Shown here: piece after piece, positions 25,901-38,298 of the stretch | How positions within the stretch are numbered: position 1 is the first letter of the stretch | Layout: each line of letters starts with the position of its first letter | The notes under the pieces: model-generated | Seen by the model: the letters and a program-made list of their open reading frames with translations, nothing else | Database searches by the model: none | Told to the model about the DNA's origin: nothing | Source: Tetrahymena elliotti 4EA | Taxonomy: Eukaryota; Ciliophora; Oligohymenophorea; Hymenostomatida; Tetrahymenidae | Reading direction: 5' to 3' | DNA length: 64,000 bases | NCBI GenBank assembly: GCA_000231825.2 | Contig: JH720293.1 | Span: 620,001-684,000, forward strand | Position numbers and translations under genes: made by a program

Positions 25901-28900
25901 ATCAATGCTTTGATCACATTTTTAAAAAAACTAAGACCAAATTTTGTTTACTTATTCAATAGTTAGAGGATTATTTTGGTTATTTATTTCTATTTCTAGA
26001 GAATTTTATGCAAGTAACAAGGTAAATTAATCAATAGCTATTTAATTTATGACATGATCTAAAGAATATGCCAATTATACCTATTGACTATATTATATTT
26101 AGCTTGGGTTTTTTTCTGCATAATCAACTAAGGTTTATATTTATTAATTTAATACTTATATCTCTTATGAAAAGGCTGGTATTGTTAAATTTTAGAATAA
26201 AATTGCAAAGTCTTGTTGCTATTATTCTTAAGCTGTATCTGTGCTTGAAGAATTACCCCTAATTACTAGAGAGCAAATATAATTTTAATCAACATTTGAA
26301 ACAGGGAAGTAATATTTATCTGTAGAAGACTCAAAACTGTCATCAATCAACAGATTTTTTTATTCGTTTGATATATCCATTAAATTTACAGTTAGTTCAT
26401 CAAACAAAAGCAAATTTTAATAAGAAACTAAATAGATATTGTTGACTATCTTAATCTTTTCACATTGAATTCTATAAATTAGATAAGACCTTGTTGTGTC
26501 AAAGAAACCCATTGAAAAAGAGTAAAAATTATTAAAAGCATTTTTATCATCCTAGTAGGGTTAATTAACAGTAAATTTACCTCCCATCATCTCTTTTTTT
26601 ACAAATACTGTTACAATTTAATTAAAAGATATATTATTTGGTAGGGTAACTTCTAATTAAAATATGTGTTTTTAGTTTCCTCTCAAATATTTTTGACTTA
26701 TAAATAAAATAAGATTATATTTATAAACAAAACTGTTGATTCCAGTAAAAAGTTATTAAATTGTCTAATCAGTTGAGCTAATTAATTTCCACTCTATGCT
26801 TACTATCTTTCCTGGATCTATATTAATTAATACTGCTTCGATTTCAAGGTCTTAAAATGGAGAAACACCTTAATTTGAAAAGGCATCAGCATTTAAGATT
26901 TGTACACTTTGATAAGAAGTAGCAATACATCTATTTGTGCCACTTTGAACTTAAAATCCAAAAGGACATTTTGTTAGACACTAATTTACATACAAAACCA
27001 AACTCTAAATGCAAAAAGAGCAGTTATTTTAGCAAATCAAACACATTGTATTATCTGGACTGACAATATATCCATTTAAACAAATTGGATTACAAATATT
27101 AGTACCTTAATGAATTAAATTTCCAAAGTTACATATGATGCAAGAATTATTTGTTGGCCCATTACACGTCTAGCAATTTTTATCACAAATTTAACATTAT
27201 CTATTAATCAAATCTATATAATAACCATCAGGGCATTTACTTGTGCATATTTTCTGATTTTTAATATCTGTGTAAGAATATAATGAACATTTATCAGTAC
27301 ATTACTTTAGATTCTCATTTTAGAAATCAGTGATGCTACATTTATCAACACACTGTTTTGTTATTAGATTACTATACAAATTAGGAGGACACACACTTAA
27401 GCAACTTGAATTATATAAAAAGAAATCTGAGTTTTAACAGCTAATACAAACTGCTACTTACTTCACCTAATCTATAACACACTTAGAACATCCTTCCTTT
27501 TTAAAATTTTCAAAAAATGAAATGAATATACTTTTAAATTATTATATTAAATATTAATACAATTTGGCACTAGCAGGTTGATTTAGAATCTGGAACTAAC
27601 TAATATGGGCAAGCTATGTAGCACTAATTCTCATAAAAATAATATCCTGGGACACAACTCTAGCATTAGTTTTTAGCATTGGAAAGACAAGTTAAGCAGC
27701 CTTAAAAACAGTTATCGCATCTACCCGATATGTCTATTTAATTTTACTTTAATACATAAAACTTTGGAGGACAAGAAGTGCAACTTGTTATTAAACTATC
27801 ATTGCAGGTTCTACAACTACTATCACAGTTAAAACACTAATTATTTTTACTATATTATTACTAAAGACATGACTTACATTATGTTTAAGTAGATTCTGAT
27901 TTATAATAACCATTCGAACATGTATCACAAACTTAAACCAATTATTGAGTTGAATCATCTATTTAAGTTCTGCATATTGAACAACTAGAGCTACATTAAA
28001 TGCATTTTTCAATACTTTTACTATTGTAGTAATAACCATTCACACATCCAGTGCATTCGTATATTGTAGGCCCAGTACAAGTTGAGCAAGGACTCTATTT
28101 AAATTAATAATAAATTAAAAATTTTTCAAAAATATATTTATATTCTATAAGAAAGATTATTTACTTAGCAAGATTTACAAGTATTGGTAATTGGATCTTA
28201 GTAAAATGTTGAAGGACAACTATCAGTATTTTTAATGCATTGATTTGTAGATTAATTAAAGAAAAATCCTATAAAGCAGCTTGTACATTAAGTACTTGAA
28301 TTACTACATGTTAAACAAGTTGAACTGCAAGGAACACAGCTATTACTTTGTAAATAGTATCCATCTATACATGACAAACACTTATCACTGCTATTTGATA
28401 CACAACTTTTGCAAAGAGGATGGCAACTAGAGCAAATCTACTTTACTTAATCTGGAAAGTATCCTCCTAAACCTTTGCACTCACTATCAGTTAGACACTA
28501 ATTATTAATCAAAAAATATGTCTTTTAACAAAAGTAACATTAATTTGAGTTTGGTCCAAAACACAAAGTACATCTCGAAGAACATGATTCACAAGTGCTA
28601 TTATTAGGGTCAGAAGAATTGATACTTAAATAATAATTGTTAGTACATGCCATGCATCTATTAGCTGAATAACAAAATTAACATTTAATATTACAATTTA
28701 CACAAGTTGAAGGATCAGTGCTAACATATTAATTTTGCAAACAAGATCTAACACAGGTAACTTTTTTATTAAATAATTTATTTTAAAATTTAGTGGGCAT
28801 AAATATTTTTTTATGTTGAAAAAAAATTAAATTTTACTTGAACCATCTCCATTTTATGTGAGTATAAATCCAGAATCACATAATGTACAATTTTAACTAT

Positions 28901-31536
28901 TTGTACATTAAAGGCAGTTATCTGAACATTAACTGCAACTTTTGTAAATTAAATCTAAAAAATATCCTCTAAGGCAAACAGTACATGAAGTAGGGCCATT
29001 GCATGATGTGCAGTTATCAATGTTACACTAAACACAGAGTCTTGACTCTAATTCTTAATAGTAGCCTGCATTACATGTATTTACACACACAGAAGGAGAA
29101 TTATTTGTAGCTGGCATCAAATAATAAGAAGGGCCACATTTTGCACAAGAGTTACCATCTTCACATAACAAACAATTTGAGCTGCATACTAAACAAACTT
29201 TTGTAGTTGGGTCATAATAGTATCCATCCTAACAAGAAGAGCATTAAACTTATTTTGAGCCTTCTTAAGAACACTTTAAACATCCTTAAGGACAAGTAGT
29301 ACAGCTCTAGTCATTTGGATTCTAATAATACCCATCTATAGGAGGACAATATGGTTCACATAATCCTGTTCCCTAATCTAATCTAAATCCACTCTAACAA
29401 GTTTGGCATGAAATTTAATTTAAGCAAGTCTAGCAATTTTAAATTGCATCAGAGCATTTCTAACAAGTCCCATCTATATTTAAGTAAAATGAGCTACTAA
29501 TGCAAGAAGTACAGGCCTATTGATTGCAAGTTAAACATTTATCAGGGCATAATTGACAATATTATTTAGTATAGTTTGGGAATGTTTAGCTACTGCAAAT
29601 AGAAGATTAACTCATCTTGAAACATTTTTAACCATCTTAAAAATAACCTACTGCGCAGTTATTACATGCCTATTGCCCTGCCATGCAACCTAAACAGTCT
29701 GAGGATGTAGGTCCATTACAAAGTTTACATGCAGAGTCGCAAGGCATGCACACTTACACTTAACTATTCTAAGCTTAAGACATGTAAAAACCATTTTTAC
29801 ATGTAGTGCATTAAGTAGAAGTTTTACATGAAGAGCAGTTTAAGCTGCTAGGGCAAAGTGTACATATATTTTAAGAATTAGAATAGTAACCTTATGGACA
29901 TTCACTTAAGCATTGATTTTTATAAAAATACAATTAAGATGTACATGAAGTACACTAATCAGAGAGACTTCCTGAGCAGTTTAAACAGCTACTATGACAA
30001 TTTTGGCACAAATATTAATCTTTTAAACAAAAAAATTATTAAAAATAATCCAATTACTTTTAGAAAAATGGAACTTAAGAAATGAGAAAAAAGTCTTCAA
30101 TTAAAGTAATAATTTAATCCTACAATAAAAAATATAAAGCTATTTTTATTGAATTTATTTAAACTTTAAAATTTTCGTATTCTTCACCATCTTTTGTATT
30201 TGTAGTTAATTTTTTGAAAATTAAAAAATGAATCAGAAATTTATTTTATTTTTATCTTATATTCTTTTAAAATTCGTAAAATAAAAATTATTATTTTTTA
30301 ATAAGAATTACTGTTTGACTTAGCTATAAAATATGAGTTATTGCACTCAATGCATCCATTAGCATCACATCTACTACAATTACTGGGACATTAAACCTTT
30401 TTACAATCCTTATCAAAATAATATCCTGATGGAAATTAACATTAAGGTGGCTTTAAGCAACTATCTAGTTAAGCTATACAACTTGTACAAGTTGCAGGGT
30501 CTGAACTTGTACACTAAGAGCAATTATATGGGCATGGCTAGCATGTTTAAGTAGAAGAATCTAAAAAATAACCAGATATACCTAATTTTAAAACTAATTG
30601 ATATTTTGTTTGCTTTTTTAAAAATAATACATTTAGAGCAAACATTTGCACTAGTGCAAGCTGAACAATATTATGGACACTTTTAACATTAGGGAAATAT
30701 TCCTGAAACAGCAAAATATCTAGAGGGGCAAGTCTATATACATTATCCATCCAAGAAAAAAAAATTTGGTTAACACCCGTTATAGCATTAGTATTAGTTG
30801 AAGCAACTAACACAGCTAGAAGGGCATTATTAACAGGTATTTGTAGAAAAATTTAAGTAGAATCCTTAATTACAATTAGATTAACACACATTTCCTTCTA
30901 TTGAATTTTAAAATAAAAACGTCAAATTTCAATTTATATATTTAAAAAAACTAAATGCTTACAAATTACTTAATTGCTAAGACACTATTTTTCACAAGTG
31001 TTACTCTACAAATAATACCCTTCTATACAGTCTGTGCATGTCGTACTTTAGTTTATACAACTAGAACAAGGAATACTACAGGTTAGACATTATCCGTTTT
31101 GAAGAAATTATCCAAGTTAGCAAACTAGCAAAAGCCTTTCCTTCATTAATGTAAAAAAATGAATAATTTTAGGCTGCTTCCTCTCTTATTTTTATTCAAA
31201 AACCTATTATTCATCTAAACATTTATCAATAGATATGCATTCATTACATCCATGTTAGCATTTAATGCATTAATATTCAGATTAAATTTCCAAAAAGTAT
31301 CCTTTTTAACATTTTAGACATTATTTTGGGTTAAATTCATTAAACTCTAAACAATTAGATTGGTACTAAATGTTATTCATTTTTTTTAAGAATGATAGAT
31401 TTTTATTTGAAAAATAACTGTCTGTTTTGTTATAATTATCATCTAAAGCATGAATAAAATTTTAAATGCTTAAGAAAAAAATTGAAAAAATAACCAAAAA
31501 TCTTTCCACCCTATCCTATTTGCTTTTTCTTGCCAT
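22906..31536 (-). CDS. giant cysteine-rich REJ/GPS-domain membrane protein (polycystin-1-like receptor)
   Basis: ATG 31536 opens MARKSKQDRVERFLVIFSIF, a signal anchor or signal peptide. The gene ends at TGA 22908-22906 after a Lys-rich tail (KKKTDLEKSQNLQN). From about 31400 to 26950 there are dozens of CxxC-type furin/growth-factor-receptor-like repeats (for example KCQHGCNECISIDKCLDE). Next is a ~2 kb Ser/Asn-rich β-like region like the REJ domain. It is followed by a GPS motif at about 25060-24930, reading ECVYFDDNANQWSTQGISF then VLCQTYHLSRFAI. A membrane span (LYFVLIWCSSVLVLFLLIKF) and a charged cytosolic loop (24530-23820) follow, then further spans (MLTILQFNLIGLSIGASSVI; VITIFLAPVITQFFF; IVISILIFLGDSILLILF; WVVDFLAVETVILLMSFIIF). 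Polycystin-1-type proteins share Cys-rich/REJ/GPS/multi-TM order. At least eight introns, one long (about 30024-30310). I treat it as one gene because reading frames join; a split into two genes is possible but unsupported. Confidence 0.8.
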
Positions 31537-32638
31537 TAAATATTTATACTTTACTATTTAAGTTAACAGTCTTCTATAATTAGATTAATTCTGATTATAA
31601 ATTGGTGATATTGTATTTATGAAAAAATTAATAAATTTTTGTGATTTTTATTTTTAAGCATTCAAATGTGTGTATCAAAATGATCTTTCTGATTTTAAGT
31701 TATTATATTTTTGTTAATAAAATTATTTTGACCAAATACAAACCAAATTCTATTTAAATAAGGTAATTAATTATTTTATAGTGATTCTTTTATAAGTTAA
31801 GAAAAACTTGTAGGGAGTATATTTTAAACTCTATTTTATTTTTAATGGTAGAGATTAGCAAATTAAAAATATAGAAAATAACAGTATTTTACCAAAAATT
31901 CTATTGAAATATTTTTAAGATGTTAATTTATATTTGAATAGAAACTTTTAAAATAGCTAAATACTAAAAGATACCAACCATACGACATTTTAGTAAATTA
32001 ACTTTTTATGTTTCTTTTATTAAGTATAAATTATTTTCTACTACAAATATTTGATAGGATTTTGATTGTTTAAAATTTTTTGTATTAAATTTTATTTAAA
32101 AAGATAGGATAGAAAATACTCTTAAAAAGTAAAGTTGAAAAATAATCAATTATAATAAAAATAAAACACCCCCATTGATTTTCAAACAAAAAAATCCTTT
32201 TTTACAAAAAAATATTTAGATTTTCCTAATTCTTAAAATTAAGATTTTGAGGAAATACGTTTTTTTAGAAAAATTTACAATTTTAACATTAGCATCAATT
32301 TATAACATGGGGATAAGCTCTAAGCATCAATTTGGAAGCTAAGAATAAGAATAGAAAATTAATTCATTTTTTTTCCCACAGATACTTTTAAATATCTTTA
32401 ATGGCTATTACTTGTATTACTTGTGATTAAATTGCAAAATCTACAAGCAGATACATAATAATTTACGTGTTAAAATTTTGGAATAATATAGATATTATTT
32501 AAGTCTAAAAAATTAGTATAGGAATTAATCATAGCCTGTAGCATTTGAAAGGTTTATTATTTATCTAAATAATTAAATGATTTTTAATTTATAAATCAAT
32601 AGAAACAAAAAAATTAAAACTTCTAAAAAATAAATAAA
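31537..32638. other. divergent intergenic region, nothing specific
   Basis: A/T-rich 1.1 kb spacer between divergent genes. A short phrase AGCATCAATTT occurs twice (near 32290 and 32325). No ORF or RNA gene is supportable. Confidence 0.55.
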
Positions 32639-34216
32639 ATGATAAGCATACAGTTTTAACCATTTTCAGAAGAGTATATACCTTAAACTATATTTGCTAT
32701 TACTTATGCAGTATCATAGATAACAAACTTGGTTGCTCTATTTTTTCTACCTCATTTATAAATGATTATTTTTAAAATAGCATTTATCTTCACTTTGATA
32801 TCTAGCATAACTACTGCTAAAAATTCGCACTTTAGTCTGCTTAAAAAGATCTTAGACTTCTATGGGCTTATAGAAGTTGTTAATATATTTAAAAATTAAG
32901 GAACAGCTATTATAAAATTTACTGAACTCAAGGAAGATTCTTCTGATATATTAAAAGTAAGAACATTACTTCCTTTTTTGTCTTTGTGGATTAACTACCA
33001 TTTTATTATCAATAATGAAATTGTGAATTCTGTGAACTACTATAAATATTTGATAGCCATTTGTTTATCTCTCAATTTAGTAATCATAAGTTGTATTTAT
33101 AATTTTTAGCTTTCAGGAAAAAATTCTTATTATTTTTATGATTAGCATCTATTGATCATTCTTTCGATTTTTTCTCATTTTGGTTTAGCTTACTTGTGCT
33201 TACTTTAAAATAATCTTGGATTATTATTAATAATTAGAACTATAAGTCTATCAGTTCAATATATAACTATTGCTATGAATAAAAAACATCCTTGTTTTTA
33301 ATCTACTTTTACTACTTTAGCTCTAAATAACTTATAATTTTATCCTTAAAATTATGGGCCGTTTTTTAAATTGGGATATTACAAATATGGCCAAATTAAC
33401 TATGATCGTTTAGATGAAGTTACAAAAACTCACTCTTTTTAGAGTTTATTTTTTTTGAGAGTAGAAGTTTATTTAGAAATGCTGGTTTTTCTCATAATCA
33501 ACATAGCTTCATAAAAAGATCTAGAAGGATTTTTTATTCTCTAAATAGTGATCTATACGTTATTTAGTTTTTATTCTATTATTACTCTTCCTTATTTTAT
33601 TAAATAATTCTACTAAATATTTAAAAATAAATGTGAATATCTTACTTTAAAATACTCTACTCCTAAAGAAGCGATCTAGTTATTAAATAATAGCAATTCT
33701 ATTATTTATCTTTGTGTTGAAACTATTACTTAAGAGTAATAAATATAAAATAGAAATTATCAGAGACTAGCATGTCATGATTCTTAATACCAAAATTTAA
33801 TAGAAAAACTATTTTAATTTGTGTACTAAGAAGAGCGTTAAATCATTTCATAAAGAATAGAAATCGAAGGTTTATTTTCACTAAGGTAAAGTTACATTTA
33901 GTTAAATGCTCATGCATTTTTATTAAGCTATTTAAACCATGTAAGAGAGTCAAAAATACCTTAAAAAAAGAAAATAATATTTACAAATTGTAAGAAAATG
34001 TTAATTAATTACTAGCTAAATTAAGCATTATTTGATAGGCTTTTTAAATTTGGATTTTATGAACAATTTTTTAAGGTTCAATCAGAAACTTTTAGCACTT
34101 AATTTATAACAAACCAATATCTATCTTTCTAGTTAAAAATGGTTGCTTTCAAGAAATTTATTCAACCTTATATGGTAATGAACCCTGTATAACTCTCTTA
34201 TGATTTATTTGAGTGA
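32639..34216 (+). CDS. multispan membrane protein, unknown
   Basis: A single uninterrupted frame from ATG 32639 to TGA 34214-34216 encodes 525 residues (MISIQFQPFSEEYIPQTIFA). Hydrophobic segments suggest at least six spans: AVSQITNLVALFFLPHL; IIFKIAFIFTLISSI; YLIAICLSLNLVIISCI; LLIILSIFSHFGLAYLCLL; MLVFLIINIAS; FILQIVIYTLFSFYSIITL. The last ~200 residues are hydrophilic and Gln-rich, with a repeated-looking helical part, and probably lie in the cytosol. The long intronless frame, free of TGA, and the clear hydrophobic/hydrophilic division support it as real. I recognise no family. The organisation (spans followed by a soluble C-terminal domain) resembles many ciliate-specific membrane proteins, and no enzymatic motif was found. 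Confidence 0.8.
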
Positions 34217-34607
34217 GTGAATTATTAATCAAAAATAAACAAATTTTTAAAAGTAAATAAGAAATTTGAAAGACATTATAAATTAATTTTGATTCTAATT
34301 TGATAAATCTTATTTTAACATATGTTACTTATGAATTAAAATTATGATTATGATATACACTTGTAAATTTTTATTAAAATAATTATTTAACACTTATTTT
34401 CATAATAATAAGAAATTTATTTTATATTTAATTATTTTAAGTTTATTAAACAAATAATTGTAAATTTAAATACAGTGAAAATCTATTTTAATATATTTTA
34501 ATTTATGAACCATAATTATTTAACACTAACTTACTTTTAATAGTAAAAGCTTGTACTTATTTTATTATATTTATTCTATTTTTGATAATATTTAAAGTCA
34601 AAAATTA
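34217..34607. other. intergenic region between convergent genes, nothing seen
   Basis: A/T-rich spacer between two 3' ends, with no supportable feature. Confidence 0.5.
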
Positions 34608-36237
34608 TCAATTTTAATTCTTTCTATAGCTCGGTGACATATCCCTTATAATTTTATTTTACACATTAGTTATATCTTTTTTTATAAGATCTAAAACCTC
34701 AATATCATTATTTAATTTTTCTATTTTATTATCGAGATTGAGTATTTCTTTTTAGAAATCTTAGCTTTTATTTTTATCTCTTTATTTCTCTTACTTATTA
34801 ATAATTACAAATGATGCAGATTTTTTTCTGCTATCTATTTTAATTGGTGATTTTTCATTTTATTTAGCATCATTCTTTATGGCATTTTTATCACTATTAG
34901 ATCCATTTGAAGAAACTAAATGAGGTGAAGTAGGTTTCCATGTTGGTTTACCTTTATTTTGCAAGTTATTTTTTGGGCTTTTAGAAGTAGAATTTTACTC
35001 TTTCTATCTAAGCTTTTCTGAATTTATATTTACAACTATTGGCTTATCATTTTGATTAGCTAATTAAGATCTGCCTTTCTTTTTACTTCCTGATAAATCA
35101 ATTTAAATATGAACTGGCTCATCATCTTCTTCTTCATCACTATCTGTTAGTTGTGCTTTTTATTACTCATTGTAAGCTATCATATTTTAACTATTTAATT
35201 ATTTTTGTTTATAATCTTTGTTTTTTTTTTAAATAATATCTTCTTCATCACTGTTGTCTTCTTCATCTTCTTCTTTAACTTCTTTTTATTGCATAGCTTA
35301 GACATCTTAGTAAAATTCATCCTACCCTTAATATTTTTAAGCTAGCTATTTATAATATCCTTTTAATTATGATTATCTATCTAAATCTCCAAAAAATGCT
35401 GTTTATCTACAAGGAGTAGCTGCAAAATCAGGATCTTCAAAACTCTACTAATTAGTAATTTATATACCACCACCATCTAATTCACCAAATGTATTTTCTT
35501 TTCTTAAAACAGGCATTTCTTATTTTGGCTAAATAGATTCCTTTTATGTAATCCATCCAAAATATGCTGTTGGCCTTACTATTCCTTCTGGTAAATCTTA
35601 ATTGCTTTAATCCTCATCTATTTAATTCTATTTTTAATTCTGCTTTTCTACTATTCCTAATGCTTATTATTACTAGCTTGAATAATCTTCATCTTCTTAG
35701 ACATTTAATGTGTGAATTTCATTTTATAAATTAATTAGCTCTAAATTTCCTATTTCTTTATTATTTTGAATATTATTCAATTCCTAATTAAATATTTATC
35801 TCTCATAATTTAAAAAAGTCTCATCTATTATACTTGCATCAACCTAATATTGAGGATGATAAATATATGAAATAGCATTTTTTAAAAATATAATTACATT
35901 CAAAGTTTAGGCTATGTGTATGTATTTTGTTATAAAGTTTATAGATTTCACAATAGATTCAGGGTTTTTATTTACTTGAAATCCGTCTTACCTAGTCTGA
36001 TTTATTTTTTAAATTAACTTTTTGTTTTTAAATAAACTTTACATTTCTATGGGCTCTTGAAAGTCTTAGTTTTATTTTATCTTTGTCAATATCACAAAAT
36101 GAGCTATCATTAACAGCTGAAGAAGATAATGACTAGGTAGGTGATGAATTACTTGAAACTTTTGGGCCATATAAAGAAAATACATTTCTTGGCTAATTTT
36201 TGTTGAATAAATCAGAGTTAGACTATTTATTACCCAT
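34608..36237 (-). CDS. acidic Gln/Ser-rich protein with N-myristoylation signal
   Basis: ATG 36237 begins MGNKQSNSDLFNKNQPRN. Gly2 with Ser6 fits the N-myristoylation consensus MGxxxS. One 64-bp intron (35912-35975) joins two exons in exact phase, giving 521 residues and TGA at 34610-34608. The protein is hydrophilic throughout, with Asp/Glu runs (KEEDEEDNSDEEDI, DSDEEEDDEPVHI) and Lys/Ser-rich parts. A conserved-looking central part has two similar aromatic phrases, RPTAYFGWI and CRQTAFFGDLDRQSQ. The C-terminus has a short coiled coil (ILNLDNKIEKLNNDIEVLDL). It is likely a membrane-attached scaffold or adaptor, but this is inferred only from the lipidation signal. I do not recognise a family. 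Confidence 0.82.
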
Positions 36238-37123
36238 CAATCTTTTTTTTATGATAATTTATAAAATATTAAAAATTAGTGAATATATAAATTTACACAA
36301 AATTTATAATTCTTAGATGTTGGTAATTTGTTATTTAAAGAAAAAGAGAAAAGTCCTCCTAAACATAAATATTTTGCACAAAAAGAAGTATTATTAAATT
36401 TTATTTTTTTAAAGTAAAACCATGTAGTAATAAAGTATTTACATTAGAGTCTCTCTAATTTCATCAAATACGAATTAAATTATGAAATGTTTCTTTAAAT
36501 GTCTGAATAATTTTTATCATAAATAATTAATTTCTTTTTCTACTTATTTTCAAAGCAATTATTAATTCCAAATAAAAAAATGTTTTATAAAATAAAAAAT
36601 ATTATTTAATATTTAGTTTATAATTTATTTTTATTAGGCGTTTAACTTTTAATTTTAATAATTTTCTTTAAGATTAATATTATTTCATAAGCCTTTCACA
36701 TTGTTCACAATAATACAATAATATTACTAAACTCTTATTACTTGTTAAGAGTCTATAAAGGAATTGCTTAAATTTTCACTTTATAACTTTTAGCTCTTAA
36801 AAAGATTACATAATTCCTCTATTTCTTGAAGCAATTTTTTAGAAATTAATAAATTTGTTTTGATGATGTTTTATTTTATTTTTTCATTTGTTCACATTAT
36901 TCAAATTGTTTGATTTTTTTACATAAATCCATATATCTATTAATAATATCCTAAATTATTTATTTTTTCTTTACTTTTCAAAAATATTCATTTTTTAGTA
37001 GTTTCTGAAAAAATATTTTATAAATTTTGTTTAATTGCGAAAGGAATTAATAACTCTAAATTTTTATTTACATTTATAAAAATTAAATATAAAACGAAAA
37101 ATAAACTATTAAATATTTTTATT
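36238..37123. other. intergenic region, nothing seen
   Basis: A/T-rich spacer between two - strand genes, with no supportable ORF, RNA or repeat. Confidence 0.55.
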
Positions 37124-37807
37124 TCAACTTTTTTTTATAGTTTATTATATTTTGGCTTCTTTACTTGTAGAGATTATTTTTTTGTGCTTGAACACATCAT
37201 AGTAGAGCTTGCCCAAAAAAAAATGAAGAATTGATACCAGAATAGCTCCTGAAGCTAGATAGAAAGAAAGTGGCTTTTTCCAGCATAATATAGGATAAAT
37301 AGGTTCCCATAGTAGAGTAATAGAAACATTATAAGATAAATAAATAACCATAAAAGCAAATAAATAAAGTTGGTGTCTCTTGTAGAACTTGATATTATTA
37401 AAAATCTTGTCAACGATAAGGACAGCATACATACCTCCATGCTCTGAAATAGATTGATAAAAGAAAGCAAAGTCTCTTGTTCTTTTTACAGTTGCGTAAA
37501 CTGCAGTCCAATACAATCCAAATATAACTAATTAAATTGAAAAGCCAATTTCAAATAGAACATGAGCAACCTTCCAATATTTTTACTCAAATTCTTTATT
37601 CTTCATTATGCGAGTTGCCAAGTAGAAATAAGAAATGTTAATAAAAAGCCCCCAGTTTGTTAAATAAAGAAGATTTTCAAAGAATGCATATTTATATTCG
37701 GTTAATCCTACTAGAAAGACTGAAACTGAATAGTAAAAAAAGACAGATCTAATTATGTATAATTTATTTTCTGATATTAAATGTGATCCAGATACTGATG
37801 TTTCCAT
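37124..37807 (-). CDS. small multispan membrane protein, FAR-17a/AIG1 or Rolling-stone-like
   Basis: An intronless frame from ATG 37807 (METSVSGSHLISENKLYIIR) to TGA 37126-37124 encodes 227 residues. It has about six hydrophobic spans and a Lys-rich C-terminus (VFKHKKIISTSKEAKIQQTI). A TAA at 37580-37582 codes Gln inside the frame, so a standard-code reading splits it. The segment SEHGGMYAVLIVDKI followed by a span and then WEPIYPILCWKKPLSF matches the HG..AV..L.D ... YP.LDW..P layout of Rolling-stone and FAR-17a/AIG1 membrane proteins. AIG1/ADTRP members hydrolyse fatty-acid esters of hydroxy fatty acids through a Thr/His pair; I cannot confirm that pair here. Confidence in a membrane gene is high, in the family moderate. 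Confidence 0.82.
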
Positions 37808-38298
37808 TTTAATATCCTGCCATAAAAATTAGTTTAACTTTTAAAATAAATTTGCTTAGCTAATGGTTTCTCTTTTTTCAGTCATTTCGATTAAATACTT
37901 ATTTTTTTATCAAATTAATAAATTTTTCATAATTATCTTTCTCAGTTTTTAATTTTTAAAGAATAAATAAGGATAAATTAATAGTATATTTTGATTAAAG
38001 ATTAATAATGTAAATCTCATAAGAACCATGATAAGATAGATCCTAATTACCACATTAGGTATATCTTATCATATGGATATATATGGATAAAAAGACCATA
38101 TTGAAATACTAATCATAATTAGATATTGAAAAAAATTTAAATAAAAAACGAAAGATAAAAATGTAAGATTATTTTTTGAGTGTTATATTATAAATAAAGC
38201 TTTGTACTTGAATAGATAAAGATAAAAATTAAGGAAAAATATTTAACAATCATAATTTTCTCAGACTATTTACATGAAGTATTATAAAATAAATTAAT
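37808..38298. other. intergenic region with long inverted repeat
   Basis: This spacer lies between the 3' end of the WD40 fusion gene and the start of the small membrane protein gene, both on the - strand. Apart from the hairpin at 38028-38072, nothing was seen. Confidence 0.55.
38028..38072. repeat. 45-bp inverted repeat / hairpin
   Basis: Outer arms ATGATAAGAT (38028-38037) and ATCTTATCAT (38063-38072) are perfectly complementary. Inner arms CCTAAT (38042-38047) and ATTAGG (38054-38059) also pair perfectly, leaving a six-base loop TACCAC and a small internal mismatch. It is too long to expect easily by chance even in A/T DNA. It may be a cruciform, an RNA 3' structure of the upstream gene or a promoter element. 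Confidence 0.7.

Noticed and set aside
26068..26262. 64-codon + strand ORF
   Set aside because: Antisense to the REJ-like region of the giant receptor, with random hydrophobic composition.
22906..31536. Identification of the receptor as a Tetrahymena mating-type gene
   Set aside because: Cys repeats plus C-terminal spans are shared, but the REJ and GPS parts and a missing neighbour gene in head-to-head order do not fit the mating-type pair.
37255..37470. second - strand ORF over the small membrane protein
   Set aside because: A shifted-frame shadow of the 37124-37807 gene.
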